The translations under genes were made by a program, and so were the position numbers. Below, one piece after another: positions 19,401-28,000 of a stretch of DNA of 64,000 nucleotides. The stretch spans positions 3,327,156 through 3,391,155 of the forward strand of contig NZ_SIHJ01000001.1 in assembly GCF_007859765.1 (NCBI RefSeq), in the 5' to 3' direction. The stretch's first letter is position 1. Every line of letters starts with the position of its first letter. The DNA is from Posidoniimonas corsicana. Lineage in GTDB: Bacteria; Planctomycetota; Planctomycetia; Pirellulales; Lacipirellulaceae. The notes beneath the pieces are model-generated. The model was not told where the DNA came from. It did no database searches and was given only the letters and a program-made list of their open reading frames with translations.

Positions 19401-21938
19401 GTCGATGTAGACCAACGCGCTGTTGATCCCGATCTCGCCGGCGTCGAACACGCCGTTCTGGTTGGCGTCTACATACACCTCGCCCGTCAGGTCTCCGTAG
19501 CCCTCGATGGACTCGATCACCGTCAGCGTGTTGTCACGCGAGAGCGGCAGCTCGCCGAACGGCGAGCCGTTCTCGCTGTTGATGCCGTGCGACTCAATCT
19601 CGTCAACCGTCGCCATGCCAAGCACCTGCCCGAACACGGTGAACGCGTTGTTGGCCGCCAGGTCGAGCGCGGAGTTGTCGCCCAGGTTGATGAAGAACTG
19701 GCTGGTCGCGCTGTTGGGCTGCCCCCCCAGCTTCGCCATCGCGATCGTGCCGCGCAGGTTCGAGATGCCCGGCTCGTTCTGGATCTGGGCGTCGGTGGGG
19801 ACGCTCGTGAACTGCGACGTGTCGGTGAACTCCTCGGAGCTGGTCACAAACCCGCCTCCCTGGATCACGAAGTCCGGGTCGGAGCGGTGGAAGAACGAGT
19901 TGATGTAGTCGCCGTCGTTGACGTAGTTCAGGAAGTTCTGCACCGTGCCGGGCGTGGCGCCCTCAAACAGCTCTACCACAATGGGCCCGAAGTTGGTGTT
20001 CAACGACACTACCGGGTTCTCGCCGTAGACCAGCACGATGGAGTCGTCGTCCTGCAGGACGTAGTCGTCGAACGAGGTCACCAGCTGCCCGTTGACGAAC
20101 ATCTGCAGCGTTTCTTCACTATTGATGAAGTTGCCCATCAGGCTGAAGCTGTTGAGCGCCGCGTCCGAGTTGTTCCCCGCCCGGCCGGCGTTGGTCCGCC
20201 AGGTGTCGAAGAAGTCGCCTAGCGTAAGGCCGCTTTCCGAGTCGAACAGCACCTGGCCCGAGTCGTCCCAGGTGTAGACCGGCTGGAGCCCCCCGTCGGA
20301 CGCCACGCCGATCATCGCCGGGATATCGACGAATTCACTGTCGACGACAATCGTCAGGTGGAAATCGTCCTCCGGCGCCACCATCCAGAGTTCCCGGGCG
20401 TTGTTCTCCTCGCTCGAATAGAACAGCGTGCCGTTGATGTCCGCCAGCTCGTTGGGGTAGGAGCCCTTCTCGCCGTGGATCCGGTCCTCGACAAGCACCG
20501 TGCCCTCGGTGGTTCCGTCCGTTTTCCACAGCTCACGCCCGCTCGCGACGCTGAACGCTGAGAAGTACAGCACTCCATCCACGCTCTGCATGTAGGCCGG
20601 GTAGGAGTTGTTGACGTTCCCGTCGGCGTCGTCGCCCGGGCTGATGTCCGCGACCATCCGCGTGCCCGCCTCCGTACCGTCGGACACCCAGAGCTCGCGG
20701 CCGTTGACGCCGTCGTTGCCGGCAAAGTAGACCTTGCCGTCCACCGCGGTCAGGCTGGTGTAGTTCTGCAGCTGCCCGCTGCCGTGCTGCCCCGCCGCGC
20801 CCGGCCGGACATCCTTGACCAGCACCGTGCCCTCGGCGGTGCCGTCCGACTTCCACAGCTCGCTGCCGTTGACGCCGTCGTTGGCGGTGAAAAACAGCAG
20901 CCCGCCGGTCGAGACCATCGTGTCGAGGTTCACGAACGCGCCCGCTTCGCCGGGTCGGATATCCTTCACGACAACGGTGCCCGCCTCCGTGCCGTCCGAC
21001 TTCCATAGCTCGGCTCCTACCTCGTCATTGCCGGCGACAAAGTAGAGCTCGCCGTTCAGCTCGGTGAACAACCCGGGATTGGAGTTGTTCGCGTAGCGGC
21101 CTACGTACGTCTGGTCCTCATCGTTGAGGTAGTAGGGGTAGGTCCCCTCGAACAGGTCCTTGATCATCACGGTGCCGGTGGCGGTCCCGTCCGACTTCCA
21201 CAGCTCCCGCCCGGCGGCGGCGTCTGACGCAGCGAAGAACAGCGTACCGTCAACGTCGGTCAGCTGGCTGGGCGAGGAGCTTAGCGGCGTCGAGCCGTCG
21301 TTCGACTGACCCGTGAAGATATTGCGGACCAGCCGCGTCCCGGACTGCGTGCCGTCCGAGGCCCACAGCTCCCGACCCGACACGCCGTCCTCGGCGGTGA
21401 AGAACAGCGTCCCCCCCACCGCGGTCAGCGACTGTGGCGTCGAGGAGTTGGGCGTGGTCACGCCCTCGTTGGTGGTGGTCCCTGGCCGGATGTCGCGCAC
21501 CAGCGTGGTGCCATCAGCCGTGCCGTCCGACTTCCAAAGCTCGAGTCCCGAGGCGCCGTCGTCAGCGGCAAAGAACAGCGTGCCGTTCACGTTGACCAAC
21601 TCCGTTGGGTACGACGAACCGGCCCCGGGCCGGATGTCGGCCACCATCGATGTCCCCTCGACCGTGCCGTCGGTCTTCCAGAGCTCTCGCCCGTTGGTCC
21701 CATCGTTGGCGACGAAGTACGTGACGTCGCCAATCTCGACAAACTCGGCCGGGTACGACGGGCCGAACGGGTTGAGGTCAAGGTTGATCGGCGTCCCGGA
21801 CAGCAGCGCGCGCGTCTCCAGGGGCTCGACGCCCAGCGGGCCACGGCCGGACCACCCACCCCGCCGATTGGTCCGACACGCGCGGCGGCGCTCGGCGTTC
21901 TTAAGGGATCGACGACTGCGCGCAGATTTACGTGACAC
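16434..21938 (-). CDS. Giant surface protein: ELWxxDGT repeats, cyclophilin domain, cadherin-like repeats
   Basis: An 1834-aa protein. The N-terminus is Arg-rich and carries the planctomycete LEPR-like motif (EPLETRALLSG). Residues about 50-500 hold eight ELW(K/A/V)(S/T)DGT repeats plus one degenerate copy. Residues about 640-785 form a cyclophilin-type prolyl isomerase (VVSLNTNFGPIVVELFEG, FFHRSDPDFVIQGGG, TSQFFINLGDN). SdrD-B-like calcium modules (VYVDANQNGVFDAGE and VYIDANGNGERDAGE) flank an Ig-like region and four cadherin-like repeats (VDEDSTLTVDAATGVL, GSFTYTPDADFFGTDSFTY). The start is GTG without a clear ribosome-binding site. Such architecture suggests secretion and adhesion or cell-wall display; the prolyl isomerase may act extracellularly. 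Confidence 0.9.
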   Translation of the reverse strand: MSRKSARSRRSLKNAERRRACRTNRRGGWSGRGPLGVEPLETRALLSGTPINLDLNPFGPSYPAEFVEIGDVTYFVANDGTNGRELWKTDGTVEGTSMVADIRPGAGSSYPTELVNVNGTLFFAADDGASGLELWKSDGTADGTTLVRDIRPGTTTNEGVTTPNSSTPQSLTAVGGTLFFTAEDGVSGRELWASDGTQSGTRLVRNIFTGQSNDGSTPLSSSPSQLTDVDGTLFFAASDAAAGRELWKSDGTATGTVMIKDLFEGTYPYYLNDEDQTYVGRYANNSNPGLFTELNGELYFVAGNDEVGAELWKSDGTEAGTVVVKDIRPGEAGAFVNLDTMVSTGGLLFFTANDGVNGSELWKSDGTAEGTVLVKDVRPGAAGQHGSGQLQNYTSLTAVDGKVYFAGNDGVNGRELWVSDGTEAGTRMVADISPGDDADGNVNNSYPAYMQSVDGVLYFSAFSVASGRELWKTDGTTEGTVLVEDRIHGEKGSYPNELADINGTLFYSSEENNARELWMVAPEDDFHLTIVVDSEFVDIPAMIGVASDGGLQPVYTWDDSGQVLFDSESGLTLGDFFDTWRTNAGRAGNNSDAALNSFSLMGNFINSEETLQMFVNGQLVTSFDDYVLQDDDSIVLVYGENPVVSLNTNFGPIVVELFEGATPGTVQNFLNYVNDGDYINSFFHRSDPDFVIQGGGFVTSSEEFTDTSQFTSVPTDAQIQNEPGISNLRGTIAMAKLGGQPNSATSQFFINLGDNSALDLAANNAFTVFGQVLGMATVDEIESHGINSENGSPFGELPLSRDNTLTVIESIEGYGDLTGEVYVDANQNGVFDAGEIGINSALVYIDGNDNGVRDADEAAAFTDADGRYRLQASAGDHLLRADLSSSGFVSGNGSHDVAVRIGETVSGLDFVGVQLSVLGTIDLIASADTGSADDDDLTSRNNSSAANVLQFAVTNATVGAEVRVYAGDTLIGVRVATSDTVIVTTNGAAALGDGEHMITATQTLGGVESDPTDVLSITVDATPPAAISSAPPETVELDGEAFTFDVQSPDEGQPSVVYSLDGAPDGMTIDAATGVITWAADADDTGEHPFTILLTDGAGNTVSQAVALTVLAPAPAFPDEYEVDEDAVLQVAAELGVLANDGDGDSNVTSATVVEGPLHGQLDFNSDGSFTYTPDPDFFGEDSFTYVGSAGDEQTNVARVTIVVNGVQDVPVTMEDAYDVDEDGVLTVDAAAGVLANDTDPEGDAITVELVDGPTHGTLSLMEDGSFTYTPDGDFSGSDSFTYRASDATATSGPVTVTLTVNPVNDAPSATSEAYSVDEDSTLTVDAATGVLVNDSDVESGSLTAVLKTDAANGTLTLMDDGSFTYTPDADFFGTDSFTYAASDGDLESTEVTVTITVAAVADAPNAADDAFTAPNDSSPQPLDVLANDDSDPDGQQTLTVTAVTQGTQGGTVTLSNGAITYAAPDGYIGDDTFTYTITDTDGLTSTATVTVTVEEAANNTLSGFVYIDANGNGERDAGEAGAPGVRITLTGTPNSSSASAVNMSVLTGDDGSYTFEDLPAGTYELTETQPAALADGDEETSVSGASISDDVISNIVLSGGMTHEENNFGELALLPQYYSIVWMFASSTDPQSLLGDIVEAAGQATGSSQQAQALSTAPVDSGPPSANAQPISTPADGGSVAAASTLQPATSSAARQANVVAVTPQQVETVMDIPVTIAAPQVDGEEVVELEVVTEPSHGVVRTQPGVGLVYLPANGYVGDDVFSVRVRGEDTAMSFEVSVLSPQAVAFAMLASGANHDETLVDLPMPEIDGPADAESFDAAFEQSSEGVAAAI

Positions 21939-22019
21939 GGGTGTTGCAATCTCAGGAGGGGAGGTCGCCGCGGTCCCGTTCCGGTGGGTCCGCGGCCTGA
22001 CGAAGGAGGGGTATGTCTA

Positions 22020-23102
22020 TTATGAGTGCGGTCCGGGAACGGTCCAAATGGTTTTTTCACCGTCCTGGTGCGCGAAGGGGCCTCGGATCGCGGTTTCTAA
22101 GCCGCCAGGCACGACGGCCAGATCAAAGATCTCGTCGACCCCCGCGGCGAACTCGAACTGGGCCGCCAGCTCGCCGGTCAGCAGGTTCACTACGCCGAAT
22201 CCGCACTTGAGCCGTGCGCGATCTTCCGCGATCGGAACGCCGCCAAACGTGGAGGTTTCCCGGATTTTCGACAACCCGACGAACGCGAAGTTCTGATGGA
22301 TAACCAGCCCACGCGTGTAGCCAGGGAGTCGGGCTACATTAGATACCTGGCCGGATTCAGGGTCGACGCGCAACAGGAGTCCGCGGCCCGAGTCCAGCAG
22401 CCAGACGTAGCCAGCGTGCCACAACGGCGAGTGCGGCATCGCGAAACCACCAGCAATCGTCTGATTGGACTGGACATCGATCAGCACCCCGCCGCTCGCC
22501 TTGCCTTCACGCCAGCCTCCGGCAACATCGGACTCGCCCATCGCCGTGACATACCTGGGCCGACCGTCAACCACGGCGAGCCCGTTGAGGTGGCACCGGT
22601 CTTCGGGGGCCAGTTCGCTCACGAACGAAGGCCTCCAACGTGGGACAAAGCTGTAGTCAGGGTGCAACGTCGAGAGGCAGCTGAACAGCGTGTTGACCAC
22701 CCATAGCTCGCCGCCGGCCCAAGCCATCTCGTGGGCCTGGATCTCGCCCGTCACCGACGCGGACCGAGTCAGGTAGCACCCGCCAACCGGCGGTGTCATC
22801 TGCCCCGCCACGTTTGGGTCGTTACGCAACAGCCAGACCTTGTCACGGGCGGCGACCGCCATCGACTGCAGGTCGTCGCTTAGCGCCACCCCCATCGGCC
22901 GGTCAAAGTTGTGGAACGTCTGGCGAAGCTGACCGTCACCGGCGCCCAGCGCAATCAGCTTGCCTGCTTGGTACGTCGACACCAGCAAAGAGATCTGCAG
23001 CTCTTCCAGCAAAGTCGGCAGACTCAGCGAGTGCTCAAAACGAACCTCTCGCTTGGCTGAAGAGGTCTGATCGCCTGAGGGTTGGACCGTGTTCTGGGGC
23101 AT
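22020..23102 (-). CDS. TIGR03032 family protein
   Basis: A 360-aa protein matching the TIGR03032/DUF4915 family of predicted beta-propellers. Characteristic segments are LLVSTYQAGKLIALG near residue 38, FDRPMGVAL near 70, HEMAWAGGELWVVNT near 130, HLNGLAVVDGRPRYVTAMGESD near 170 and LLDSGRGLLLRVDPESG near 240. No signal peptide is seen, so it may be cytoplasmic. The ATG at 23102 is the only good start. It lies 81 bp upstream of the giant surface protein on the same strand and might share a transcript. Function unknown. Confidence 0.88.
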   Translation of the reverse strand: MPQNTVQPSGDQTSSAKREVRFEHSLSLPTLLEELQISLLVSTYQAGKLIALGAGDGQLRQTFHNFDRPMGVALSDDLQSMAVAARDKVWLLRNDPNVAGQMTPPVGGCYLTRSASVTGEIQAHEMAWAGGELWVVNTLFSCLSTLHPDYSFVPRWRPSFVSELAPEDRCHLNGLAVVDGRPRYVTAMGESDVAGGWREGKASGGVLIDVQSNQTIAGGFAMPHSPLWHAGYVWLLDSGRGLLLRVDPESGQVSNVARLPGYTRGLVIHQNFAFVGLSKIRETSTFGGVPIAEDRARLKCGFGVVNLLTGELAAQFEFAAGVDEIFDLAVVPGGLETAIRGPFAHQDGEKTIWTVPGPHS

Positions 23103-23789
23103 AGGCTTGGTTGTAGTGCGGCGTCGGCGTCAGGCGGAGAGCGGCCATCGGGGCGAGCAAACCTTCATGGTAATCCGCACTTACAGATCCCGCGTTCAAT
23201 TGGCCCTCGCGATCGGGTGTCCGCGGGGCCGCCGGTGCGGATTGCACGGCTTTTGACAACTGGGACCACCGCGACACAGCTGAGCCCCCCGCCGCGACGT
23301 GCTCAGAAACTAAGGGGGAGAGAAGGCATGCGGTACTTGAGAGCTGCAACCGCAAATCCATGAGTTGACGCGCTCGCTACGTCGGCGGGCGCCGAATGCG
23401 CCGAGCACACCAGCCCGGATGTCACCTCGGCACGCTTCGTGGCTGCGGGTCATCAACGTCTGGCGTTGACGACTCGCCGTCGCAATCGGGGCGATCGAAT
23501 TCGTCTTCGAAGGATTGCTGAGAAGGCAATGGTCTCAACGATGATGTGTGAAGGAAATCACAATCTCGACGTAAGTCGTGTTGTGCTGGACAGCACATCG
23601 TGAACTCTTTCACAGACCGCCCAATTTCCCGCCGGTTTTAGATGGAATCTGCTCGACACGCGTCGGGCGTCGCTATACTTGACGCAGTTCGCGGGTAGGC
23701 AGGCAACGCCGCTCGCGTCTCCTCCTCGCAATCGCAAGACGCCCGGACGGCCGTTCTCGCGACGCCTTCACTTCACTACGAGGCGCCAG
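23103..23789. other. 687-bp gap without a supported gene
   Basis: Short open frames occur on both strands, but none has a ribosome-binding site or protein-like sequence. Near the right end a TATACT (23674-23679) with TCGACA 15 bp upstream is the only promoter-like pair; it would serve the CBS protein gene. Confidence 0.5.
23653..23679 (+). promoter_or_regulatory. Candidate promoter of the CBS protein gene
   Basis: TCGACA (23653-23658) and TATACT (23674-23679) are separated by 15 bp, about 110 bp upstream of the start codon. The -10 is good, while the spacing is suboptimal. Confidence 0.35.
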
Positions 23790-24260
23790 ATGACTTCGAT
23801 CACAGCCAACGACATTATGGTGAAGCGTTTGATCACGCTGAACCCGGACATGGACGTGCACGACGCCGTTAAGCTGCTCCTGAAGAACCGCATCTCCGGG
23901 GCGCCGGTCGTCGACGCCAGCGGCGCCTACCTCGGCGTGTTCAGCGAACGGTGCTGCCTGGGCGCCATTCTTGACGCCGCGTACGAACAGCTCCCAACGC
24001 ACCGCGTCGGCGCGTTCATGGACACAGAAGCCAAGACGATCTCTGCCGACACCCAGCTGCTGAGCATCGCGCAGGTGTTCCTGCTGACCAGCGCCCGCCG
24101 GTTGCCGGTGGTGGATGAGTCGAACCGGCTGCTCGGGCAGATCAGCCGTCGGGATGTGATCCAGGCCGGCATGAAGCAGATCAACCAGGGCCCGGCGCGA
24201 GAGAGCTCGGTGCTCTACCTCAGCGCTCTTGGCGACCGCCAGCACGCCCCGATCTCCTAG
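23790..24260 (+). CDS. CBS-domain-pair protein
   Basis: A 156-aa protein consisting of two CBS domains. The first (about 5-65) shows ANDIMVKRLITLNPDMDVHD and GAPVVDASGAYLGVFSE; the second (about 75-135) shows VGAFMDTEAKTISADT and RRLPVVDESNRLLGQISRRD. CBS pairs bind adenosyl ligands and act as cytoplasmic sensors. No other domain is attached, so its partner is unknown. The ATG at 23790 begins MTSITANDIM, the conserved start of this type; the upstream in-frame sequence is unlike it. A strong terminator follows 50 bp after the stop. Confidence 0.9.
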   Translation: MTSITANDIMVKRLITLNPDMDVHDAVKLLLKNRISGAPVVDASGAYLGVFSERCCLGAILDAAYEQLPTHRVGAFMDTEAKTISADTQLLSIAQVFLLTSARRLPVVDESNRLLGQISRRDVIQAGMKQINQGPARESSVLYLSALGDRQHAPIS

Positions 24261-24310
24261 CGATCGGCGCCGGCCCGTTGGCCCGCCGACCGCTGCATCC
24301 AGAAAAGCCA

Positions 24311-24342
24311 AAGCCCCCGGCGCTCAACCGCCGGGGGCTTTT
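24311..24342 (+). terminator. Intrinsic terminator after the CBS protein gene
   Basis: A perfect 12-bp stem (24311-24322 with 24329-24340) with a 6-base loop, its right arm ending in CTTTT. It lies 50 bp after the stop codon. Confidence 0.88.
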
Positions 24343-24455
24343 CGCGTAGATGCCCCTGGCCAGCCGGCCCCAACCCCGCTAAAATCCGAGCTTCTCAGAC
24401 AACGAACCCGCCCACGGCGGGTGCTGTCACTGAGAAGTGGGCTGCTGGCCCGCGT

Positions 24456-24529
24456 GCACCCCTAGCTCAACTGGATAGAGCATCGGACTACGAATCCGAA
24501 GGTTGCAGGTTCGAATCCTGCGGGGTGTA
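24456..24529 (+). tRNA. tRNA-Arg (ACG)
   Basis: A 74-nt cloverleaf: acceptor GCACCCC/GGGGTGT (first pair G-U), discriminator A, D arm GCTC/GAGC, anticodon stem TCGGA/TCCGA around CTACGAA (anticodon ACG), T arm GCAGG/CCTGC with TTCGAAT. CCA is not encoded. The A34 would need TadA deamination to inosine. Confidence 0.96.
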
Positions 24530-25012
24530 CTTTCTACTTCTCTGCCGCGTCTCTGCCTGCTTGGAGCGGCGTCGGCTTGCCCGGGCTGGCGAACTTTCTG
24601 ACGCCTACTCTGCCGTTTCCGATTGGTGGGTACGGGATCCTGCGTCCCGATCGCTCCCCGGGACTCTCAACCAGGGGCAGTTTGCGGCTATTCCGCCACA
24701 TCGCAAACGGTGGAGGCTTTGCCCGCTGCGTTCCCGCAATCCGACGACGCCTAAACCTCGTGTTGGCTGGCGGCGTGTCGATTTGTCGACCCGACAGCGC
24801 TGGGCTGCCATAATATGCATCTGCCGTTGAGGGGAACGGTTATCGACATTGTCGCATGGCTAGGCGACTGACTCCTCAAGTGCCCGATCTCTCGGGCAGC
24901 GGCCGCGGGCGGCACGCTCTTGTGCCTCAGATGAAAGAAGAAGGTCGTCCAGGGTGTAGGGCGTTGATCGCTCACGTCTCTGCAGTGCTAACAAGACGTC
25001 AGGTTACTCGCG
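24530..25012. other. 483-bp gap without a supported gene
   Basis: No open frame here has protein-like sequence or a ribosome-binding site. A TAATAT at 24811-24816 could be a -10 for the following 1422-aa gene, but no good -35 is present. Confidence 0.5.
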
Positions 25013-28000
25013 ATGAAGCAGGTTAGCGGCGATTCCTCGAGCCAACCGGTGCAGCGCCATATTCGTGCTCGGTTCGAGCGACTCGAACCCCGTCACCTGC
25101 TGGCGGTGGTGATCAACGAAATCCACTACGACCCGGACATCAACACCGAGCGAGTCGAGTTCCTCGAGTTGCACAACACGGGCCCAGCGGCGGTCGACCT
25201 GTCGCAGTGGCGCATCGATGAGGCGGTCGACTACACCTTCCCAGATGCGTCAACGCTGCCCGCCGGCGGGTACCTGGTGATCACCCAGAACGCGTCCGAC
25301 TTCCAGGCCAAGTTCGGCTTCGCGCCGTTCGGCGAGTGGGAGGCCGGCGACAAGCTCAGCAACGACGGCGAGCGTATTGAGCTGCTCGACGCCGGCGGCG
25401 AGCTGATCGATGTCGTCACCTACCAGCCCGGCTTCCCGTGGCCCACCACCGGCGAGTACGGCAGCTCGCTGGAACTGATCAACCCGAACCTCGACAACGA
25501 CCTCGCCGGCAGCTGGCGATCGTCGGGCTTGTCCTCGGCGCCGGACGCCGGCGCGGTGCTGGTCGGCGCTGGCAGCGTGTGGCGGTACCGCAAGGGGATC
25601 GTAGCGAACCCGCCCACCAACGCGGGATCGCCTGCGAACGACTGGCGGCAGACAGGCTTCGTTGAGTCCAACGACGCGGTTGCTTGGACGGAGGGTCCAG
25701 CTTCGATCGGCTACGGCGACGGCGACGACGCGACCGAGCTGAACGACATGCGGAACAGCTACTCGTCGGTCTACACGCGGCGGTCGTTCACCCTAGACGG
25801 CGACATCCCCGACACGCTGGACCTGCGGATCTACGTGGACGACGGGGCCATTGTCTACATCAACGGTCTGGAGGTTGTGCGGGCGAACGTGTCGGCCGGC
25901 GTCAAGAATTACGACAGCCTCTCCGGCGTCAACCACGACGCCGAATGGGAGAGCTACACCCTGACCGGCGCGTCCTCCTACCTGACCTCCGGCGAGAACA
26001 CGGTCGCGGTTCACGTGCTCAACGGCACGCTCGGCAGCAGCGACCTGTCGTTCAACCTCGAGCTCGCCATCCCGGATGGGACCCTCGCCCAGCCGACCCC
26101 GGGGGCACAGAACCTGGCCTTGGTCGCCAACGCGGGGCCGCAGATCCGGCAGCTGAAGCAGTCGGTTGATCAGCCCCAGTCGGGCGAGGATGTGGTGGTC
26201 TCGATCAAGGCGACCGACCCCGACGGCGTGCAGCAGGTGACGCTCGAGTACCAGCTGGTCGACGCGGGCGCCTACGTCCGGCTTACCGACCCCGCGTACG
26301 ACGCCGGCTGGACCACGGTCGTGATGCGCGACGACGGGCTCGGCGGCGACGCCGTCGCCGGAGACGACGTCTATTCGGTTACGCTCGCCGGGTCGCTGCA
26401 GGTGAACCGGCGGCTGGTCCGGTACCGCGTCTCGGCCGTCGATACGCTGGGCGCCTCGGTGACCGGCCCCTACGCGGACGACCCGCAGCCCAACTTCGCC
26501 TACTTCGTCTACGACGGCGTGCCGGACTACACGGCGTCGCTCCGTCCAGGGGTGGAGCCGAGCGTGGTCTACAGCGGCGACGCACTTGACGACATCGCCA
26601 CGTACCACCTGATCGCCAACCCGACGGATGTCATCAATAGCCAGTACAACGGCCAGTACAACGAAGTGCAGTTCCGCGGAACGCTGGTGTACAACGGCGT
26701 GGTGTACGACCACGTCGAGTTCCGCAACCGTGGAGTGGCGTCCACGTACCAGGTCGGCAAGAACAAGTGGAAGATCGACTTCTTGCAGGGGCACGAGTTC
26801 CAGGCCTACGACAACTACGGCGTGCCCTACGCGGAAAAATGGGATGAGATCAATATCTTGCCCGGCACCAACCCGTGGTGGCGGAACGACGTCTCGACCG
26901 AGGGGACGGTGCTGTTCGAGCCGGCCGCGTTCAAGCTGTACGAGCTGGCCGGCGCCCCGGCGCCCAAAACCAACTACTTCAACTTCCGCGTAATCGACGG
27001 CGCGTCCGAGACTGGTTCGGACCAGTACGGGGGCGACTACTGGGGGCTCTACATCGGCATCGAGCAGCCCGACGGCAGCTTCCTGGACGAGCGGGGCCTG
27101 CCGGACGGCAACGTCTACAACATGCACCAGTCGGTGTTCGGCGCCACCAACCAGCGTCACCAGGGCTCCGAGTCGGTCACCGACCGGTCCGACCTCGCCG
27201 CGTTCGTGGCGGGCGCCGACGGCGGTTTCGAATCGCTCCAGTGGTGGGAGGAGAACCTCAACTGGGACGTCTACTTTGCGTGGAACATCATCAACCACCT
27301 GGTCAACAACTCCGACATCCGCCCCAACGAGAACGTCAACTACTACCGCAACGAAGAGACCGGCCAGTGGTACGTGATCCCCTGGGACCTCGACTTGACC
27401 TTTGAGGACGCGCCGCACCACGGCACGCCCGTGACAACGCGCGAGAACATCCGCACACTGCTGTCGCACCACCCCGCCGCGAAGCTCGCCTACGACAACC
27501 GCCTGCGTGAGGTGACCGACCTGCTCCTCAACAGCGGCGACGCCGCCCGCGTCATCGAAGAACTGGCCGGCGTGCTGACGCTGGGAACGGGCGACCTGTC
27601 GGTGGTGCAGGCCAACCAGGCGATGTGGGATTTCCACCCACGGAAAAATAAGAAGGGCATCTGGTACGAGAACTTCAACCCCAGCCTGCTGGCCAGTGAG
27701 GACTTTGCTGGGCTGGTCGACTACATGCAGGACTTTGTCGGCCCGGGCGGCTATGGCTACAACCTCGTGCAATCGCAGGGGTCGGACGCCAACATCCCTG
27801 CCACTCCTGGAATCTCGTACACGGGCGGCCCCGAGCACCCGGTCGACCAGCTCGTTTTCCAAACCACCCCGTTCAGCGACCCGCAGGGCGCGGGCACCTT
27901 CGCCGCCATGGAGTGGCGGATCGCGGAGGTCGTGAACGCTTCGGTGGTGAACTACGTCCAGGGGCAGCCGTACCTCTACGAGATCGAGGGGACCTGGGAG

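Noticed and set aside
23422-23613. 63-codon minus-strand frame in the gap before the CBS protein gene
   Set aside because: No ribosome-binding site, no recognisable composition and no neighbour context.
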